Shown: piece after piece, positions 1 through 5,029 of the stretch | Layout: each line of letters begins with the position of its first letter | How positions within the stretch are numbered: the stretch's first letter is position 1 | NCBI GenBank assembly: GCA_019246495.1 | Contig: JAFAQI010000531.1 | Span: 1-5,029, forward strand | Length of the DNA: 5,029 bases | DNA from: Frankiales bacterium | Lineage (GTDB): Bacteria > Actinomycetota > Actinomycetes > JAFAQI01 | Direction: 5' to 3' | Translations under genes and position numbers: made by a program | The notes under the pieces: model-generated | The model's database searches: none | The model's input: only the letters and a program-made list of their open reading frames with translations | What the model was told of the DNA's origin: nothing

Positions 1-429
1 AGCCAACGCGGACGTCCCCTGCGCAGCGCGCGCCCAAGCGGTCGCGACGTAGCGGGCGCCGGGGGTCACGGAGAACGCCGGCGACTCGACCTTGCCGAGA
101 TGTCCGGCCGCGCCGGCCGCGCCGAGGGTGAGGGCGCCGGCGCCGGACCGGCCGAGCGTGCGCTGCCACCCGCTCTGCGCGCCGACCCAGCCGGCCGCCC
201 CGGTGCTGAAGCTGCGGACGCTGAGCGGCAGGACGTCGCTCCGGGTGTGCTGGCCCGCGGCCGGGAGGTGGCCGTGCCGGTGGCCGCTGGAGCTGCCCGG
301 GTGATCCCGGTGCCGGTCGAGCCGATAGATCGCGAGCGGGGCGATGACGCCCACCGCGATCAGGGCCCACACGAGCAGGGCCGCAGCGGGACGGACCGCC
401 CGATGCGGCGGCGGTTGGGCGTGCGCCAT
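1..429 (-). CDS. Membrane-anchored extracytoplasmic protein with jelly-roll-like module (N-terminal part, runs off left edge)
   Basis: Reading the minus strand from ATG at 429-427 gives 143 codons without a stop to the window edge, so only the N-terminus is present. Residues 1-13 are a short cytoplasmic tail with arginines, and residues 14-35 are one strongly hydrophobic helix (AALLVWALIAVGVIAPLAIY), which fits a signal anchor. Residues 38-62 form a linker rich in His, Gly, Ser and Arg. From about residue 69 the pattern (SFSTGAAGW, then ESPAFSVTPGARYVATAWAR at 115-134) resembles the first strands of CBM4_9-type jelly-roll modules, like the module in the nearby GH5 enzyme. The start overlaps the acyltransferase stop as TGATG, with a weak AGGA (436-433) in front, indicating translational coupling. 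A catalytic domain may lie beyond the edge, for example another glycosidase, but none can be seen. The role in surface glycan binding or processing is inferred from domain and context. Confidence 0.8.
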   Translation of the reverse strand, partial: MAHAQPPPHRAVRPAAALLVWALIAVGVIAPLAIYRLDRHRDHPGSSSGHRHGHLPAAGQHTRSDVLPLSVRSFSTGAAGWVGAQSGWQRTLGRSGAGALTLGAAGAAGHLGKVESPAFSVTPGARYVATAWARAAQGTSALA

Positions 430-1163
430 CAGTCCTGGGCCACCCGGGCTGAGGCGGTGTTCCACGGGAGGGCGAGCGGTCGGATGGTGGCCGGGTTGCC
501 GCTTGCGAACGACGCGTCGGGCACGTCGCCGACGACGACGGAGTTGGGCGCCACGATGCAGTGCGCGCCAACCGTCGAGCCGGGCGTCACCGAGACGCGG
601 GGGCAGAGCCACGTGTTGCGGCCGATGCGGACGGGGTCGGACCGGCTGTTGTGCCAGAACCAGGTGTCGGGCGTCGTGAAGAAGTGGTTGGTGTCGGCGA
701 TCGTCACCTGCTCGGCCGCGCCCGCCATCTCCTCGAACAGGACGTGCTCGCTGCAGTGGACGGCCGTCCCCCACGACAGCGCGACGTTGGGCTCCATCTC
801 GAGCCGGCCGCCGCCCACGTTGAGGATCACATCGCGGCGCATCCAGGCGGGGCCGGCGATGTCGATGGAGCCATCGGCGAAGCGGATCCAGACCCGGTAT
901 TCGAAGACGACGCCGGGGCCGATGCGCAGCCGGTTGCGGGACCCGCGCTGGAACGTCACGCGGACGCCGGGCCAGAAGTCCGCGTCCGGGGCGACGTCGA
1001 GGTCGAGCTCGGCCCCGGCCCAGTAGGCCGCGAGCTGGGTACGCCGGACGAACGCCTCCCGGCGCGCCCGCTGAGCGACGACGTCGATCGTCGGTCTGGC
1101 GCGACGCCGGAAGGCCCGCGCGCCGCGTTGGGCGAGCGACGACGCCGACTGGTCCGCGGTCAC
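429..1163 (-). CDS. Left-handed beta-helix (hexapeptide-repeat) acyltransferase, WbbJ/WcaF-like
   Basis: The 244-residue product belongs to the LbetaH acyltransferase superfamily (COG0110 type). These enzymes transfer an acetyl or other acyl group from a CoA donor to a sugar or similar acceptor, usually in surface or exopolysaccharide synthesis. Residues 1-45 are basic and probably helical. From about residue 52 come irregular beta-helix turns (LRIGPGVVFEYRVWIRF), and residues 177-225 are a classic C-terminal hexapeptide block (VRIGRNTWLCPRVSVTPG, then VVVGDVP and SGNPATIRPL). His160 in IADTNHFF sits where these enzymes carry the catalytic histidine. There is no signal peptide or membrane helix, so it acts in the cytoplasm. 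The start is GTG; an in-frame TAG 10 nt upstream excludes an earlier one, and no clear Shine-Dalgarno is seen, so translation may be coupled to the GH5 gene ending 19 bp upstream. The next gene overlaps its stop. The family call is firm; acceptor and acyl group are unknown. Confidence 0.9.
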   Translation of the reverse strand: MTADQSASSLAQRGARAFRRRARPTIDVVAQRARREAFVRRTQLAAYWAGAELDLDVAPDADFWPGVRVTFQRGSRNRLRIGPGVVFEYRVWIRFADGSIDIAGPAWMRRDVILNVGGGRLEMEPNVALSWGTAVHCSEHVLFEEMAGAAEQVTIADTNHFFTTPDTWFWHNSRSDPVRIGRNTWLCPRVSVTPGSTVGAHCIVAPNSVVVGDVPDASFASGNPATIRPLALPWNTASARVAQD

Positions 1164-1182
1164 GTGCCGATGCTACGGACGG

Positions 1183-2763
1183 TCAGGGTGCCGCGGCGAG
1201 CGCCCGCACCGCAGGCATGCCGACCGGCGACGGCTCGTAGACGGCCGTCTTGAGGCGGCGGGCCACGATGTCGAACTTGCCGTTCGTCGTGCTGTTGTAG
1301 CCATAGACGGCCCACCCGCGCCCGCGGCGCTGCGCCCCGTGGATCAGGTTGCGGATGTAGCGGCCGGGATCGCTGCGGTCCGGCCAGCCGAACTCGGTGA
1401 CGACGACCGGGTGGTGCTTGCCCAGGTTGTCCCACCGCTGGAGGTAGCCGGAGGGGTCATAGGGGTCGGCGCCGTTGTAGGAGCAGTTCGGCGGCGGGTC
1501 GTGCGGGCAGGTGTAGGCGTGCTCGGCGTAGACGATGTTGTAGCCGCGGACCGTCTTGTGTGCCGGTGACGCCGACCAGTAGAGGCCGCTGACGAAGACG
1601 AGGTTGCGCGCACCGGTCGAGCGCACCGCCTGATACATCGTCTGCATGCCCGCCGCGGTGTATTTGCCGGACCAGTCGATGGTGCCGCCGTGCAGCCACA
1701 TCGGCGTACCGATGGCGTGCGGCTCGTTCCACAGGTCGAACGCGACGAGCGGGTTGTTCTTGTAATGACGACCGAGCTGATGCCAGAACGGGATTGCGAT
1801 CGACTTGTTCGGCATGGGGTAGCTGGTCGTGGTGGCACCGCACGGCGTCACGGTGTGCAGGTCGAGCAGCGAGACGATGTGCGCGCGGGTCAGCTCTCTG
1901 ACCACGGCGTCAACGCGGCTGCGGTAGTGCCGGTCATACGCACATCCGGAGCGCAGCCAGAAGTTCGGTGACAGCGGCAGCCGTACGACGTTGACACCCC
2001 ACGCCGACATCGCCTGGACGTCACGGGCGGTCATGGTCCAGTCCGGCTTCGTCTCCAGCCCCGGCCGGTTGATGCCCCGCAGGATCACCCGGTGGCCGTG
2101 ACCGTCGACGATCTGGTTGCGGTGCACGGAGACCCGGCGCAGTCGCGAGCGATGCGGCAGGGGTGCGCGGGTCAGCCGGGCGTCGTCGACGTAGAGCGTC
2201 GTCGTCAGCTGGGCGCGCCGCAGCACCACGCCGGCCTGGACGTAACGCGTTCCGCCGGGCGCGAACCCGGTGACGGAGGCCACGTGCGCCCACTTGCCGC
2301 TGGGGGTGGTCGACGAGCTGGTGATCAGCGCGATGGGCTGGCGGGTCACGTCGAGGAAGACGATGGTCGCGCTGACCGGAGAGTGGGCCGACTGACCGCG
2401 GACCCAGACCGACGCGGTGTAGAGCCCGGTCCGCGCGGCCACGGCCGCGGAGACCGCGCGCACCGGGGCGGTGCTGGGGGTCAGCCGCGGCTGCACGGCG
2501 AGCGACCCGTGGCCGCGGTGGGCGGTGGTGTGGTCGCTGCGGAGGGTGGCAGTGGTCGAGGACCAGCCACCGGTGCTGTGGTCGAAGGTCGCACCGTCAC
2601 CGCGCAGGAGGTTGCGCGAACCGCCGCGGTGCGTGGCGGCCTTCGAGTGGGCGGCGTCATGCGTCGCGACGAGCATGGCGTCGGCCGGGACCGTCAGCGA
2701 CCCCCCGGCGCCGAGGAGCACACCGAGCGCGGCGGCGAGCGCCACCAGCCGACTGCGCGCCAT
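1183..2763 (-). CDS. Secreted GH5 (cellulase-superfamily) glycoside hydrolase with N-terminal carbohydrate-binding-like module
   Basis: The 526-residue product is a retaining beta-glycosidase of clan GH-A, family GH5. A signal peptide covers residues 1-29 (MARSR, hydrophobic core, likely cleavage after ADA), so it is exported. Residues about 50-200 form a CBM4_9-like jelly-roll, opening NLLRGDGATFDHSTGGW and closing LYVDDARL. The GH5 barrel spans about 207-512: VILRGINRPG (227-236), Arg261 in GVNVVRLPL, DLH at 301-303, acid/base Glu347 in FDLWNEPH, His415/Tyr417 in AEHAY, nucleophile Glu457 in VVVTEFGWP and Trp484. All expected catalytic residues are present, so it should be active. Four cysteines (274, 308, 419, 427) could form two disulfides. 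The substrate is not determinable; GH5 includes endoglucanases, mannanases and others, and the context with an acyltransferase favours a self-made surface polysaccharide over external cellulose. ATG at 2763 has GGAG just upstream. It is the first gene of the minus-strand unit. Confidence 0.92.
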   Translation of the reverse strand: MARSRLVALAAALGVLLGAGGSLTVPADAMLVATHDAAHSKAATHRGGSRNLLRGDGATFDHSTGGWSSTTATLRSDHTTAHRGHGSLAVQPRLTPSTAPVRAVSAAVAARTGLYTASVWVRGQSAHSPVSATIVFLDVTRQPIALITSSSTTPSGKWAHVASVTGFAPGGTRYVQAGVVLRRAQLTTTLYVDDARLTRAPLPHRSRLRRVSVHRNQIVDGHGHRVILRGINRPGLETKPDWTMTARDVQAMSAWGVNVVRLPLSPNFWLRSGCAYDRHYRSRVDAVVRELTRAHIVSLLDLHTVTPCGATTTSYPMPNKSIAIPFWHQLGRHYKNNPLVAFDLWNEPHAIGTPMWLHGGTIDWSGKYTAAGMQTMYQAVRSTGARNLVFVSGLYWSASPAHKTVRGYNIVYAEHAYTCPHDPPPNCSYNGADPYDPSGYLQRWDNLGKHHPVVVTEFGWPDRSDPGRYIRNLIHGAQRRGRGWAVYGYNSTTNGKFDIVARRLKTAVYEPSPVGMPAVRALAAAP

Positions 2764-2765
2764 GA

Positions 2766-2771
2766 CTCTCC
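2766..2771 (-). promoter_or_regulatory. Ribosome binding site of the GH5 gene
   Basis: On the minus strand the sequence before the ATG reads GGAGAGTC-ATG. The GGAG core lies 4 nt from the start, a slightly short but workable Shine-Dalgarno spacing. It supports the ATG at 2763 as the true start and matches the onset of the signal peptide. Confidence 0.6.
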
Positions 2772-2822
2772 GTTCGCCACGAGAAGGGTCGATTCCTGCC
2801 GGTCGGCCGGCTGTCCCGCTGG

Positions 2823-2834
2823 CCTAACGTTAGG
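2823..2834. promoter_or_regulatory. Palindromic candidate bidirectional promoter (two overlapping -10 elements)
   Basis: CCTAACGTTAGG is a perfect 12-bp palindrome in the 73-bp divergent gap. It contains TAACGT on the plus strand (2825-2830) and the same hexamer on the minus strand (2832-2827); both fit the actinobacterial -10 pattern TAnnnT. Initiation 7 nt downstream on the plus strand would be exactly at G2837 of the hydrolase GTG, giving a leaderless mRNA. The mirror start on the minus strand would be near 2820, giving the GH5 mRNA a leader of about 57 nt. No convincing -35 is seen on either side. The same palindrome could instead be an operator for a TetR-like dimer, or do both jobs. The palindrome is seen directly; the promoter function is inferred. 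Confidence 0.55.
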
Positions 2835-2836
2835 GG

Positions 2837-3784
2837 GTGCCACTCGACCCTGACATCCAAACCGTCCTCTCGGCGCTGGCGGCGGCCGGCGCGCCGCCCA
2901 TGAGCAGCGGTACGCCGGAAGCCGCCCGGCAGGCGTTCCGCTTCATGACCGTCGACCTGCGCCGCCCGGAGAGCGTCGTGGCGGTGAAGGAGACGGCCGA
3001 CGTCACGATCCCGACCGAGCACGGCGGCATCCCCGCGCGCATCTACCGTCCCGACTCGGCGGCGGAGAGCCTGCCGACGGTCGTGTTCATCCACGGCGGC
3101 GGGTTCGTCATCGGCGACATCGAGACGCACGACAACCAGGCCCGGTCGATCTGTGCGCAGGCGGAGGCCGTCGTTGTGAGCATCGACTACCGGCTCGCCC
3201 CGGAGGCGCCGTGGCCGGCGGCCGTCGAGGACGCGCACGTCGCCGTACGGTGGGCGGCCGACTCGATCGACAGCCTCGGCGGAGACGCGGACCGGCTGGC
3301 CGTCGCCGGTGACAGTGCCGGCGGCAACCTCAGCGCAGTCGTTGCGTTGCTGTGCCGCGAGGACGGGCCGCGGCTCGCCGCGCAGTTCCTGATCTATCCG
3401 GCGACGGACCTCGGTGCCGACTCGGAGTGGCAGTCGCGCGTCGACAACGCCGAGGGTTACTTCCTCACCGCCGACGAGATGACGTGGTTCCTGCACAACT
3501 ACGCGGGCGAGTCGGCAGACGCGAGCGACCCCCGGCTCTCGCCGCTGCGCGCGCCGTCGCTGGCGGGCCTTCCGCCGGCTGTGGTCGTGACCGCGGAGTT
3601 CGACCCGCTGCGGGACGAGGGCAACGCCTACGCCGATGCGCTTCGCGAGGCCGGTGTCCGCGTCGACCACAAGTGCTACGACGGCATGATCCACGGGTTC
3701 TTCGACATGGGACCGCTGTCGCCGGGCGCCCAGGCCGCCGCCGAAGACGCGATCGCGCGCTTCCGCTCGCTCCTCTGGGACTGA
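2837..3784 (+). CDS. Alpha/beta-hydrolase, HSL (hormone-sensitive lipase, family IV) esterase/lipase
   Basis: The 315-residue product is a serine carboxylesterase of the bacterial hormone-sensitive-lipase family, typically acting on short- to medium-chain acyl esters in the cytoplasm. Visible motifs: oxyanion-hole HGGGF at 86-90, YRLAPE at 118-123, nucleophile elbow GDSAGG with Ser160, acid Asp256 in AEFDPLRDEG, and His286 in MIHGFF. The triad is complete and the length is normal for the family. Residues 1-40 form the usual N-terminal cap region. The GTG start at 2837 gives MPLDPDIQTVL and AAAGAPP, the typical family opening, which favours it over the in-frame ATG at 2900. There is no Shine-Dalgarno at a usable distance (the G run touches the GTG), and a -10-like TAACGT ends 7 nt upstream, so leaderless translation is likely. 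The natural substrate is unknown. A DsrE-family gene follows after 5 nt. Confidence 0.95.
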   Translation: MPLDPDIQTVLSALAAAGAPPMSSGTPEAARQAFRFMTVDLRRPESVVAVKETADVTIPTEHGGIPARIYRPDSAAESLPTVVFIHGGGFVIGDIETHDNQARSICAQAEAVVVSIDYRLAPEAPWPAAVEDAHVAVRWAADSIDSLGGDADRLAVAGDSAGGNLSAVVALLCREDGPRLAAQFLIYPATDLGADSEWQSRVDNAEGYFLTADEMTWFLHNYAGESADASDPRLSPLRAPSLAGLPPAVVVTAEFDPLRDEGNAYADALREAGVRVDHKCYDGMIHGFFDMGPLSPGAQAAAEDAIARFRSLLWD

Positions 3785-3789
3785 CAGCG

Positions 3790-4149
3790 GTGCGCCGACT
3801 CGTCGTGAAGGTCACCTCGGGCGCCGAAGCGCCGGAGCGGTGCGCTCAGGCGTTCACGGTCGCGGCGGTCGCCGTCACCAGCGGCGCTGAAGTGTCGCTG
3901 TGGCTCACCGGCGAGGCGTCGTGGTTCGCGTTGCCCGGCCAGGCCGACAAGTTCGAGCTCGCGCACACGCCGCCGCTCGTCGCGCTGCTGGACACCGTCA
4001 TCTCCGGCGGACAGGTGACGTTGTGCACGCAATGCGCAGCCCGTCGTGAGATCGGACCCGACGACATCCTCGATGGCATCCGCATCGCAGGATCGCAGAC
4101 GTTCGTCGAGGAAGCACTCGCCGACGACGTGCAGGCCCTCGTCTACTGA
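3790..4149 (+). CDS. DsrE-family small protein with CxxC motif
   Basis: The 119-residue product resembles the DsrE/DsrF-like family, small soluble cytoplasmic proteins with an alpha/beta fold. Some members (TusD, DsrE) relay sulfur through a conserved cysteine; many others have no known role. The N-terminal strand LVVKVTSGAEAPERC is followed by a helix (AFTVAAVAV), the strand SLWLTGEASWFAL (36-48) and the segment VTLCTQCAARREI (76-88), placing Cys79 and Cys82 near the family's active-cysteine region. A further Cys18 lies in the first loop. The GTG at 3790 is chosen because it follows the esterase stop by 5 nt, consistent with coupled translation; a GTG at 3805 is an alternative that would shorten the protein by 5 residues. 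No strong Shine-Dalgarno is seen. No tus or dsr partner is in the window, so a sulfur-relay role is not supported by context; a redox or thiol function is possible. Confidence 0.85.
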   Translation: MRRLVVKVTSGAEAPERCAQAFTVAAVAVTSGAEVSLWLTGEASWFALPGQADKFELAHTPPLVALLDTVISGGQVTLCTQCAARREIGPDDILDGIRIAGSQTFVEEALADDVQALVY

Positions 4150-4159
4150 CGAGGCAAAG

Positions 4160-5029
4160 TCACGTTGCTGTTGTTGCTGCCGCGGACTCGCGGTCCGCTG
4201 CCTTGCGCTTGCGCCGGCGCCACCAGAGGAGCAGGAGCAGCAGGAACACGAAGACCAAGAGCCCGAGCAGGCCGATGGCGATGCCCTGGATCAGCGGCCG
4301 ATTCTTCGCCAGCGACACCGACGTCGCCTTGACCGGGGCCGCCTTCGTGCCGGCGGCACTCGGGAACAGCACGGTGCCCTGCGCCGCCCGCTCGAGCAGG
4401 CCCGAAAGCAGGTCGATGCGCGCGAGCCACGGCCCGTTGGGGATCGACTTCGACAGCAGCACCGTCACCGGCTCGGTCTGGCCGGGCGCGAGCGTTGTCC
4501 CCAGCTGGGCCGGGAACGGGCCGGCGGACAGACCACCCGGCCCGCGAGTGAGCTTCAGGGTGCCGTGGAGGTCGATCGCCCGCTTGCCGGTGTTGTGCAC
4601 CAGCGCCTGCACGTACGGCGTACCGTCCGCCGCACGCGCGGCGGTCAGTGTGTCGACGGCAAAGTCGGCCTTCGGGGCCGCGCCCAAGCCGACCGCGAGA
4701 TAGATCCGTACGGCGGCCCGGGCCGTGATGCCGACATCGCCGCTTTGCGGTGCGTGCGACGCGACGACTCCGCCGTAGTACTCGCCCGCGGAGGTGTCGG
4801 CGGGGACCTGGACAGTCGCCTCGACGAGTCGGCTGGAGTCCGGCCCGAGCGTGAACGCCGTCGGCGAGACGCTCACCCATTGCGCGACCGGGCTGCGCCC
4901 GGGCGACTGGTCGAGCGCGAACGTGCCGTGCGCGATGGTCGCGCCGTCGCCGAACATCGTCACCGACAGCGGCGAGCTGTTGCCGTTGCAGACGAGCACC
5001 TTGCGCTGGAACGTCGTACCCGGCTTGAC
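4160..5029 (-). CDS. WxL-interacting-protein-like surface protein (DUF916/DUF3324-type), C-terminal part, runs off right edge
   Basis: The frame is open from the right edge (first visible residues VKPGTTFQRKVLVCNGN) to the TGA at 4162-4160, so 289 C-terminal residues are visible and the signal peptide and start lie outside. Residues 1-115 look like the peptidoglycan-binding DUF916 domain of WxL-interacting proteins: N-S-S-P-L after the first strand, AQWVSVSP at 49-56, then VPADTSAGEYYGGVVAS at 75-91. Residues about 120-222 form a second beta-sandwich of the DUF3324 kind (YVQALVHNTGKRAIDLHGTL). A hydrophobic helix at 247-269 is followed by WWRRRKRK, giving an outside-N, inside-C membrane anchor with a short Ala/Thr-rich tail. 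In Firmicutes such proteins tether WxL proteins to the wall; the role in actinobacteria is less clear. The gene converges on the DsrE gene with a 10-bp gap. The fold assignment rests on sequence pattern only. Confidence 0.75.
   Translation of the reverse strand, partial: VKPGTTFQRKVLVCNGNSSPLSVTMFGDGATIAHGTFALDQSPGRSPVAQWVSVSPTAFTLGPDSSRLVEATVQVPADTSAGEYYGGVVASHAPQSGDVGITARAAVRIYLAVGLGAAPKADFAVDTLTAARAADGTPYVQALVHNTGKRAIDLHGTLKLTRGPGGLSAGPFPAQLGTTLAPGQTEPVTVLLSKSIPNGPWLARIDLLSGLLERAAQGTVLFPSAAGTKAAPVKATSVSLAKNRPLIQGIAIGLLGLLVFVFLLLLLLWWRRRKRKAADRESAAATTAT

Noticed and set aside
100..1026. Long plus-strand open frame opposite the acyltransferase and anchored-protein genes
   Set aside because: Its translation is low-complexity Arg/Pro/Ala/Gly-rich with no domain pattern, and it lies antisense to genes with clear family motifs. 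Long spurious frames are normal in DNA of this GC content.
2798..2811. GCCGG-TCGG-CCGGC inverted repeat in the GH5 leader, as a riboswitch or attenuator stem
   Set aside because: It is a 5-bp stem of pure G and C in a GC-rich region, with no second conserved stem, no U-tract and too little leader sequence (about 57 nt) for a known riboswitch class.
2833..2839. G-run next to the esterase GTG as a Shine-Dalgarno site
   Set aside because: The Gs abut the start codon with no spacer, so they cannot pair with 16S rRNA while the GTG sits in the P site; leaderless initiation explains the arrangement better.
2092..2853. Plus-strand open frame antisense to the GH5 signal peptide and binding module
   Set aside because: The product is Gly/Arg/Asp-rich without domain pattern, and it crosses the intergenic region and the esterase start in a different frame.
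2657..3694. Long minus-strand open frame opposite the esterase gene
   Set aside because: Its product is rich in Arg, Asp and Val with no recognisable domain, while the plus strand encodes a complete catalytic triad and family-typical start; it is an antisense shadow.
4182..4198. Inverted repeat GCGGAC-TCGCG-GTCCGC just past the DsrE gene, as a possible terminator between the convergent genes
   Set aside because: It lies inside the coding 3' end of the WxLIP-like gene, has only a 6-bp stem and is not followed by a T-run on either strand. Such short GC hairpins are expected by chance at this base composition.

Overview
The window is very GC-rich, uses GTG as well as ATG starts, is densely packed with genes and carries actinobacterial-type protein families. 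It most likely comes from a high-GC Gram-positive bacterium (Actinomycetota, probably a soil or plant-associated actinomycete). The sequence alone does not fix the genus. No rRNA, tRNA, CRISPR array, insertion sequence or phage gene is visible.

Layout. (1) Positions 1-2763, minus strand: a tight three-gene unit read right to left. It holds a secreted GH5 (cellulase-superfamily) glycoside hydrolase with an N-terminal jelly-roll carbohydrate-binding-like module (2763-1183), a cytoplasmic left-handed beta-helix acyltransferase (1163-429), and the start of a membrane-anchored extracytoplasmic protein with a similar jelly-roll-like module (429 to beyond the left edge). Gaps are 19 bp and a 1-nt TGATG overlap, so this looks like an operon. 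The enzyme mix suggests building, acylating and trimming a cell-surface polysaccharide. (2) Positions 2764-2836: a 73-bp divergent intergenic region. A perfect 12-bp palindrome in it presents a -10-like TAACGT hexamer on both strands, which makes it a candidate bidirectional promoter. (3) Positions 2837-4149, plus strand: an HSL-family alpha/beta-hydrolase (esterase/lipase) that is probably translated from a leaderless mRNA, followed 5 nt later by a small DsrE-family protein with a CxxC motif. (4) Positions 4160-5029, minus strand, convergent and 10 bp away: the C-terminal part of a WxL-interacting-protein-like (DUF916/DUF3324-type) surface protein with a C-terminal transmembrane anchor, running off the right edge.

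How the genes relate: three of the six products are exported or anchored outside the membrane (GH5, the anchored module protein, the WxLIP-like protein), so much of the window concerns the cell surface. The esterase/DsrE pair is cytoplasmic and looks metabolically separate. Nothing here can be shown to be a wholly new system. The points most worth checking are the palindromic promoter, the hydrolase/acyltransferase/anchored-module operon, and the WxLIP-like protein, for which no WxL partner is visible.
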